Position numbers and translations under genes: made by a program. 11,992 nt of DNA, from the NCBI GenBank assembly GCA_030595485.1, contig JAUVDE010000065.1, positions 1 through 11,992 of the forward strand, written 5' to 3'. Below the pieces are notes generated by a model. It made no database searches. It was given only the letters and a program-made list of their open reading frames with translations, and was not told the origin of the DNA. The first letter of the stretch is position 1; each line of letters starts with the position of its first letter. The DNA comes from Draconibacterium sp. (GTDB lineage: Bacteria; Bacteroidota; Bacteroidia; Bacteroidales; Prolixibacteraceae). Positions 7,435 through 11,992 of this stretch are shown in pieces.

Positions 7435-7454
7435 CCCCGGACTGAAGTCCGAGG
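7435..7454. repeat. Short palindromic intergenic hairpin between maltose phosphorylase and SusA-like genes
   Basis: CCCCGGAC-TGAA-GTCCGAGG folds into an 8-base-pair stem with one C/A mismatch (7437/7452) and a TGAA loop. It lies 17 bases after the phosphorylase stop codon (minus strand) in a 126-base spacer that shows no TAnnTTTG promoter box. No U-tract follows on the minus strand, so it looks like an mRNA processing or stability structure or a dispersed palindromic repeat, not a full terminator. Confidence 0.55.
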
Positions 7455-7471
7455 TAAATCAGAAGACTCTT

Positions 7472-9781
7472 CTATTTTTTAAACTCCATTTTTGCATTTC
7501 CTTCAATCTGGTATTCCTTATCCCAAATAGTTACCGAAACTTCGACTGCTGAATGGTTAATAATAAAGAAAACATTGCCCTCCTTTTTTACTTCAAGATG
7601 TGCTCCTCCAAAATCGATTCTGAATGCATAAGATTTCCACGATTCGGGAATAAATGGATTGAACATGAGCTTGCCATTTACAACACGCATGCCACCAAAG
7701 GCCATTACAAAAGACATCCATGTTCCTCCCATACTTGTAATGTGCAAACCATCTTCGGTGTCGTTATTGTAATCATCTAAATCGAGGCGCGAAGTACGCA
7801 AATACATTTCGTAAGCCTTATCCTGGCAACCAATTTTTGCTGCCAGAATAGAATGCACACAGGGCGAAAGTGACGATTCGTGAACCGTTAAAGGCTCGTA
7901 AAAATCGAAGTGACGCTTTAGCTCTTCATTACTAAAATCTTCCTGAAACAGGTATAAACTTTGCAAAGTATCGGCTTGTTTTATGTACGGCGAGCGCAAA
8001 ATTCTATCCCACGACCATTTTTGATTAATGGGAAAATTATTAGCTGGAAGCTCGGCAACAGGAGTTAAGTCTTTATCTAAAAAGCCATCTTGCTGAAGAT
8101 AAATGCCGCGTTTCTCATCGCGCGGAAAGTACATTTTATCAATAATTTCAGCCCACTGAGCCGTTTCCTGCAACTCATTAAACTTCCATTTCTGAACCAA
8201 TTCCTCAAATAAAAATGGAATCTCTTTTTTCAGATAATCGATTACCTCTAGTGTATATTTTAAAGTCCAAACCGCCATGTAGCTAGTGTGAAAATTATTA
8301 TTTACGTTGTTTTCGTATTCGTTAGGACCGGTAACACCCAGCATTACATACTTTTGTTTGGCTACCGACCAGTTTACCCGTTGACTCCAAAAACGACTAA
8401 TTCCTAACAACACTTCAAAACCTTGTGGGGCCAGGTATTCTTTATCTCCCGTGTAGTTTATATAATCGTAAATGGCATAGGCAATTGCCCCATTTCGGTG
8501 AATTTCTTCAAAGGTAATTTCCCATTCGTTATGGCATTCCTCACCATTAATGGTTACCATTGGATACAATGCTGCTCCGTTGTTAAAACCCAGCTTCGCA
8601 GCATTTTCAATGGCTTTTTCAAGGTGTTTACGACGATACACCAAAAGATTTTTCGACACTTCCTGAGGAGCAGTACTCAAATAAAACGGCAAGCAAAAGG
8701 CTTCGGTGTCCCAATAAGTTACACCACCATATTTTTCGCCCGTAAACCCTTTGGGGCCAATGTTTAATCTTTCATCCTCGCCAGTATAGGTTTGGTTTAG
8801 CTGAAAGATATTAAAGCGAATGCCCTGCTGAGCAGCCACGTCGCCTTCAATCTTTATATCACTGGTTTCCCATTTGTCTAACCAGTAGTTTTTATGTGCT
8901 TCGAATAAGGTGTCGAAACCGGCTTCTGCTGCCAAATCAATGGCTTCCTTGGCTTTTTCAACCAGCAAGTCGTTTTCATAATAAAGGGACGAAACAGTCG
9001 ATGAGAATTTCTCAACAACTATTTCATCACCCTCACTTACCGAGACACTCTGCGAGGCCTCGACATATTTCCCCTTGTCCAAATTCGTTATTTCTGATTC
9101 TACTTTTTGTCCATTTTTCAATAATTGGAACCACATTCCGGTACACAACTGAAATTGCGTTTTTAGTGTTTCAACTGTAATGTAACCTTCGCGGCCACCA
9201 ACAGCTCGTGAAACTTCAATCCAAAACTTTTCATCGTAATTTGAGTCTTCGTTTACCACGTTGGCATCTAGATAAGGAGTAACTTTAATTTCACCCGAAA
9301 AGTTAAGTGCTTTTACGGTATATCGAATGGCTCCAATTTCGGTGGCAGTAATACTTACAAAACGATGCGAGCTAACTTCCACTTGGTTTCCATTGGGTAA
9401 TTTGGCCACAAAACTCCGGTTTAACAAACCATGCTGCATATCCAGTTCGCGTGTAAACGACAATACTTTTGCCTTTGCCAAATCAAGTTCTTCGCCATTT
9501 ATTTTAACTCCAATACCAATCCAATTGGTGGAGTTAATAATTTTGGCAAAGTACTCGGGGTAACCATTTTTCCACCACCCAACTCGTGTTTTATCCGGAT
9601 AATAAATTCCGGCAACGTAAGTCCCGTTTAATGTATCTCCTGAATATTTTTCCTCAAAATTGGCACGTTGTCCCATCTTTCCATTTCCAATGCTAAATAA
9701 GCTTTCGGAAATGCGGTTGAGTTCAGGCTGAAAACCCTCCTCAATTATCTTCCAATCGTGATGAATTATATAATCCTTCAT
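7472..9781 (-). CDS. mapA: Maltose phosphorylase (GH65)
   Basis: This 769-residue enzyme has full length and order for GH65. It lacks a signal peptide, so it is cytoplasmic. It should convert maltose plus phosphate to glucose and beta-D-glucose-1-phosphate with inversion. An N-terminal beta-sandwich (about 1-270) precedes the alpha/alpha-barrel. Visible landmarks are GGVTYWDTEAFCLPFYL (352-368), the HNEWEITFEEIHRNGAI block (417-433) typical of maltose-active members, GPNEYENNVNNN (485-496) with E488 as the general acid, the KQAD motif (601-604), and the phosphate-site stretch TVHESSLSPCVH (632-643). Kojibiose and trehalose phosphorylases share the fold, but the substrate-loop sequence and the alpha-glucan neighbours favour maltose. 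It starts 21 bases after the transporter stop, so the two are co-transcribed. A beta-phosphoglucomutase, usually its partner, is absent from the window. Confidence 0.93.
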   Translation of the reverse strand: MKDYIIHHDWKIIEEGFQPELNRISESLFSIGNGKMGQRANFEEKYSGDTLNGTYVAGIYYPDKTRVGWWKNGYPEYFAKIINSTNWIGIGVKINGEELDLAKAKVLSFTRELDMQHGLLNRSFVAKLPNGNQVEVSSHRFVSITATEIGAIRYTVKALNFSGEIKVTPYLDANVVNEDSNYDEKFWIEVSRAVGGREGYITVETLKTQFQLCTGMWFQLLKNGQKVESEITNLDKGKYVEASQSVSVSEGDEIVVEKFSSTVSSLYYENDLLVEKAKEAIDLAAEAGFDTLFEAHKNYWLDKWETSDIKIEGDVAAQQGIRFNIFQLNQTYTGEDERLNIGPKGFTGEKYGGVTYWDTEAFCLPFYLSTAPQEVSKNLLVYRRKHLEKAIENAAKLGFNNGAALYPMVTINGEECHNEWEITFEEIHRNGAIAYAIYDYINYTGDKEYLAPQGFEVLLGISRFWSQRVNWSVAKQKYVMLGVTGPNEYENNVNNNFHTSYMAVWTLKYTLEVIDYLKKEIPFLFEELVQKWKFNELQETAQWAEIIDKMYFPRDEKRGIYLQQDGFLDKDLTPVAELPANNFPINQKWSWDRILRSPYIKQADTLQSLYLFQEDFSNEELKRHFDFYEPLTVHESSLSPCVHSILAAKIGCQDKAYEMYLRTSRLDLDDYNNDTEDGLHITSMGGTWMSFVMAFGGMRVVNGKLMFNPFIPESWKSYAFRIDFGGAHLEVKKEGNVFFIINHSAVEVSVTIWDKEYQIEGNAKMEFKK

Positions 9782-9802
9782 CTTTTAAATCTTAATTCGT
9801 TT

Positions 9803-11146
9803 TTAAATTGCGGGTTTGTCGTCAACATCCGTAACTCTTGATACAAGTGCAGCAGCTATCAATAATGATACACCACTTGCTACAATTGCAAATATTGTAT
9901 TTCCGTTGTATAAATATTTTACAATCGGACCACCAATTAGAGCATTGACTATTTGCGGGATTACGATAAAGAAATTGAATATCCCCATGTAAACTCCCAT
10001 TTTTTTAGCGGGTATTGAACCGGCTAAAATTGCGTATGGCATAGCCAAAATACTTGCCCAGGCTATACCTATGCCAAACATGGATAGAATTAACCAGTTT
10101 TCGTTTGGCATAAAATAAACCGATATTAAACCAAGTCCTCCAACTATTAGTGAGAAAGCATGAGTTCGGCGTCGACCAAATTTATGTGCAACTGCCGGTA
10201 AAAAGAAGGCAAAAACTCCTGCTACAGCATTATACACGCCAAACAAAATACCCACCCAGTCACCTGCATCATTAAATGCTGCACTGTGAGAATCATTCAA
10301 TGGTAAGTTATAAATGTGTTGTGCAATTGCCGGAGTAGTAAAAACCCACATACCGAATAAACCAAACCACGAAAAAAACTGAACACCACTTAACTGTTTC
10401 ATGGTAAGTGGCATTTTTTTGAAGTCGGAAAAAATATTCAATAAACTCGATTGTTCCTCTTCAACTTCTTCTTCGTCGCCGGCAAATTCGTCCATTTCTT
10501 CCGGAGAATATTCCTTTGTTCCAAAAACAGTTACCAGAATACTAATAACCAAAACACTGGCTCCAATTACAAACGAGAGCAAAAGGTTTAAGGGAACTTC
10601 TCCTATGGCAGACTGGTTACTTATACCAAACCAATTTGTTAAGGCGTAAGGCAACCACGAACCAATTACTGCTCCAATACTAATAAGGACAGTTTGAATA
10701 CTAAACCCCAAAGTACGTTGATCGGATGGAAGCATGTCGGCAACAAGCGCACGGAAAGGTTCCATGGCAACATTAAACGATGCATCCATAATCATAAGCA
10801 TTCCGGCACCCACCCACAAAGCTGGCATAAAAGCGGTAAACATATCAGCATTGGGCATCAGTATCAATCCGCACGATGCCAGCAAAGCACCGGTTAAAAA
10901 GAACGGCCTTCTTCGCCCAAGTCGAGTCCATGTTTTATCGCTATAATAACCAATTATTGGTTGAACAATTAATCCGGTAAGCGGAGCAACAATCCAAAAC
11001 CACGAAAGCTCGTGTACATCGGCTCCAAAAATTTGAAGTATTCTACTCGCATTGGCATTCTGAAGAGCAAAGCCCATTTGAATTCCAAGAAACCCGAAAC
11101 TCATATTCCATATTTGCCAAAAACTTAGCGTCGGTTTTTTGCGCAT
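9803..11146 (-). CDS. MFS sugar transporter, SLC45/GPH-like (probable maltose importer)
   Basis: This 447-residue polytopic protein has about 12 predicted membrane helices in two halves, joined by a cytoplasmic loop (about 210-245) rich in glutamate and aspartate. The loop after the second helix carries DKTWTRLGRRRP (70-81), the signature of SLC45/GPH-type sugar:cation symporters, and the second half repeats it as HKFGRRR (321-327). The start ATG at 11144-11146 gives a short basic N-terminus (MRKKP) and no signal peptide, as expected for an inner-membrane carrier. It is the first gene of the operon, followed by maltose phosphorylase. In Bacteroidota alpha-glucan loci such carriers are taken to import maltose or short maltooligosaccharides from the periplasm. 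That substrate is inferred from context. A promoter and putative LacI-type operator lie upstream. Confidence 0.88.
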   Translation of the reverse strand: MRKKPTLSFWQIWNMSFGFLGIQMGFALQNANASRILQIFGADVHELSWFWIVAPLTGLIVQPIIGYYSDKTWTRLGRRRPFFLTGALLASCGLILMPNADMFTAFMPALWVGAGMLMIMDASFNVAMEPFRALVADMLPSDQRTLGFSIQTVLISIGAVIGSWLPYALTNWFGISNQSAIGEVPLNLLLSFVIGASVLVISILVTVFGTKEYSPEEMDEFAGDEEEVEEEQSSLLNIFSDFKKMPLTMKQLSGVQFFSWFGLFGMWVFTTPAIAQHIYNLPLNDSHSAAFNDAGDWVGILFGVYNAVAGVFAFFLPAVAHKFGRRRTHAFSLIVGGLGLISVYFMPNENWLILSMFGIGIAWASILAMPYAILAGSIPAKKMGVYMGIFNFFIVIPQIVNALIGGPIVKYLYNGNTIFAIVASGVSLLIAAALVSRVTDVDDKPAI

Positions 11147-11194
11147 AACAACAGTTTTAATAATTTATTATGCCGTAAAATGTACATAGAAATT

Positions 11195-11216
11195 ACAGCA
11201 AACGAAAATTTGCTGT
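11195..11216. promoter_or_regulatory. Perfect hairpin in the 5' leader of the maltose operon mRNA
   Basis: ACAGCAAA (11195-11202) and TTTGCTGT (11209-11216) are perfect 8-base arms around a 6-base loop, about 50 bases before the transporter ATG and about 35 bases after the predicted transcription start. No U-run long enough for a terminator follows at once on the minus strand (AATTTCTATG). It could affect mRNA stability or be a protein-binding palindrome. Confidence 0.5.
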
Positions 11217-11256
11217 TGAATTTGAAACGGGAGTAATCTTTTGATTTTTGCCGAAA

Positions 11257-11289
11257 CAAAGATAAATCAGAATCGCTTAGAAATCCAAA
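11257..11289 (-). promoter_or_regulatory. Bacteroidota-type promoter for the maltose operon
   Basis: On the minus strand TATCTTTG (11264-11257) matches the -7 consensus TAnnTTTG exactly, and TTTG (11289-11286) matches the -33 element, with 21 bases between them, within the usual range. Transcription would start near 11250, leaving a leader of about 105 bases before the transporter ATG. No comparable box is seen in the spacers before the phosphorylase, SusA-like or lipoprotein-amylase genes, which supports one operon of four genes. Confidence 0.65.
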
Positions 11290-11344
11290 TCCGGTATTCT
11301 CCAAACCACTTAAAATCGATGCTTTTGACCCAAAAACGCAATTT

Positions 11345-11354
11345 CAAACGTTTG
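11345..11354. promoter_or_regulatory. Candidate LacI-family operator (CAAACGTTTG)
   Basis: CAAACGTTTG is a perfect 10-base palindrome with a central CG, the usual form of LacI/GalR-family operators (compare the PurR core GCAAACGTTTGC). It lies about 55 bases upstream of the -33 element, near -100 from the predicted start. A LacI-family gene ends 430 bases further upstream. The distance from the promoter fits an activator site or one half of a looped pair better than simple promoter occlusion. I see no second perfect copy near the promoter. Confidence 0.5.
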
Positions 11355-11528
11355 CGGAACAGTGAAATATATTCTATAACATGTTTTGGGGTTCGTTTCC
11401 ACAAGTGAATTTTATGGAGATATAATTAGAAAATACGCCCAAATCAGAAAGTATTCCTACTGTTATAGATAAAATTTTCACATGTCTGGTTTCATTTGAC
11501 AATATCCTTTCCTGCCGGAGGCCTTCAT

Positions 11529-11727
11529 CTTTGTCTTAAAACAAAGACCCCGCCTGACCAGTCAATTCGGGCAGGGAAGCAGAAAATTCAAGGCTGCTTT
11601 TTATCTTCACCCATCATCTTTACCTTGCCTAAGTTCGAAGGAGTGATTTCCTCGATTCCTCGGAACTTCTCCATCTCTCTAAGTTAAGGTTTTGATTCCT
11701 GGATTGATAGAAAGAGGCCTGTCCTCT
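11529..11727. repeat. Cluster of small inverted repeats
   Basis: Four stems crowd this stretch: CTTTGT/ACAAAG (11529-11546), AAGCAG/CTGCTT followed by TTT on the plus strand (11577-11599), an imperfect long stem AAGTTCGAAGGA/TCCTCGGAACTT (11631-11668), and AAGAGG/CCTCTT (11712-11728). The last one, on the minus strand, is 55 bases past the LacI-family stop and is followed by TCTATC, so it may act as a weak terminator for that gene. The rest look like degenerate intergenic repeat material. Confidence 0.45.
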
Positions 11728-11744
11728 TATGAAACGATTGGATA

Positions 11745-11778
11745 ACTGACTGTTTACTGAGACTGGACACTGATCAGT
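11745..11778. repeat. ACTG-rich tract ending in a perfect palindrome
   Basis: ACTG occurs five times in 28 bases (11745, 11749, 11756, 11762, 11769), and the last copy is half of the perfect palindrome ACTGATCAGT (11769-11778). It lies directly after the stop codon of the LacI-family gene. ACTG/CAGT-rich short tracts are, to my recollection, frequent in intergenic DNA of this bacterial group. Function unknown. Confidence 0.55.
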
Positions 11779-11782
11779 CTAC

Positions 11783-11992
11783 TTAAATAAGTGATGAACC
11801 ACGAACAATCAAATTGGCATTTAACACCTTGGTTTCAAAGGGATATTCTTCCTTGTCAGCAGTAATACGCTTTAACAACATCTTAGTGGCAATTGAGCCC
11901 ATTTCATAACCATGCTGGTCAACAGAGGTCAAGGTAGGAACGGTAATTCCGGAGAAGCGCCCATCCGAAAAACCAACGATAGCAACTTCGTC
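11783..11992 (-). CDS. LacI-family transcriptional regulator, partial (C-terminal 69 residues)
   Basis: The reading frame enters from the right edge and ends at TAA (11783-11785). The 69 residues are the end of the sugar-binding (periplasmic-binding-protein-like) domain of a LacI/GalR regulator: DEVAIVGFSDGRFSGI at the start matches the conserved VAIVGFSD strand and loop. It continues with TLTSVDQHGYEMGSIATKMLLKRI, the typical VDQ...MG..A...L helix, and ends in ANLIVRGSS, the usual final strand. The DNA-binding domain lies outside the window. Position upstream of and codirectional with the maltose operon, together with a CG-centred palindrome in the spacer, suggests it senses maltose or a related sugar and controls that operon. 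Confidence 0.88.
   Translation of the reverse strand, partial: DEVAIVGFSDGRFSGITVPTLTSVDQHGYEMGSIATKMLLKRITADKEEYPFETKVLNANLIVRGSSLI

Larger units (their letters stand above)
11147..11782. other. 636-base intergenic region with the maltose-operon promoter and a repeat mosaic
   Basis: I see no credible gene here. The left half (11147-11360) is the leader, promoter and putative operator of the transporter operon, listed separately. Bases 11361-11495 are AT-rich with nothing I can name. Bases 11500-11780 hold a patch of small inverted repeats and an ACTG-rich tract, listed separately. The frames open in this patch (for example a 63-codon plus-strand frame at 11496-11687 and a 28-codon minus-strand frame MEKFRGIEEITP... 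ending near 11590) have no recognisable domain and no promoter or ribosome-site support. Confidence 0.7.

Noticed and set aside
8423..8767. 114-codon plus-strand frame inside the maltose phosphorylase gene
   Set aside because: It is antisense to a strongly conserved catalytic gene and its translation has no recognisable features; a shadow frame.
11577..11602. AAGCAG/CTGCTTTTT stem resembling a plus-strand terminator
   Set aside because: No plus-strand gene lies upstream to need it, and the stem is only six pairs with an eleven-base loop.
11496..11687. 63-codon plus-strand open frame
   Set aside because: No domain, no promoter, low-complexity residue mix, and it spans several inverted repeats; most likely chance.

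Overview
The window looks like chromosomal DNA of a Bacteroidota member, possibly a marine or gut Marinilabiliales/Prolixibacteraceae-type organism. The phylum is well supported: low-to-moderate GC, two perfect TAnnTTTG-type -7 promoter boxes, few Shine-Dalgarno sites, Sus-like alpha-glucan enzymes, and export-tagged Gfo/Idh/MocA and PmoA-like proteins. The order-level guess is impression only.

Left block (1-2074, minus strand): a two-gene operon encodes a Tat-exported Gfo/Idh/MocA-family oxidoreductase followed, after a 10-base gap, by a PmoA-like (DUF6807) lipoprotein that runs off the left edge. Divergent from it (2229-3410, plus strand) is an unusual one-component regulator with an N-terminal winged-helix-like DNA-binding domain, one membrane helix and a C-terminal domain of about 250 residues on the far side of the membrane. 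It is the natural candidate to control the oxidoreductase operon.

Junction (3411-3584): a probable bidirectional terminator, two small hairpins, a CCTAACC-rich tract and a 13-base tandem repeat, but no gene.

Right block (3585-11146, minus strand): a four-gene alpha-glucan/maltose operon. In transcription order it encodes an inner-membrane MFS (SLC45/GPH-like) sugar transporter, a cytoplasmic GH65 maltose phosphorylase, a SusA-like periplasmic GH13 neopullulanase, and a second GH13 alpha-amylase that is a lipoprotein. A good Bacteroidota promoter lies upstream (TTTG-N21-TATCTTTG), and a perfect CG-centred palindrome of the LacI-family operator type lies further upstream. The C-terminal end of a LacI-family regulator gene enters at the right edge (11783-11992).

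How the genes work together (inference): the two exported GH13 enzymes cut alpha-1,4-glucans and maltooligosaccharides in the cell envelope. The MFS protein imports maltose or short oligosaccharides. Maltose phosphorylase splits maltose with phosphate into glucose and beta-glucose-1-phosphate. The LacI-family protein senses the sugar and regulates the operon. No SusC/SusD pair and no beta-phosphoglucomutase is visible in the window. The 636-base spacer before the LacI gene also holds a mosaic of small inverted and ACTG repeats.
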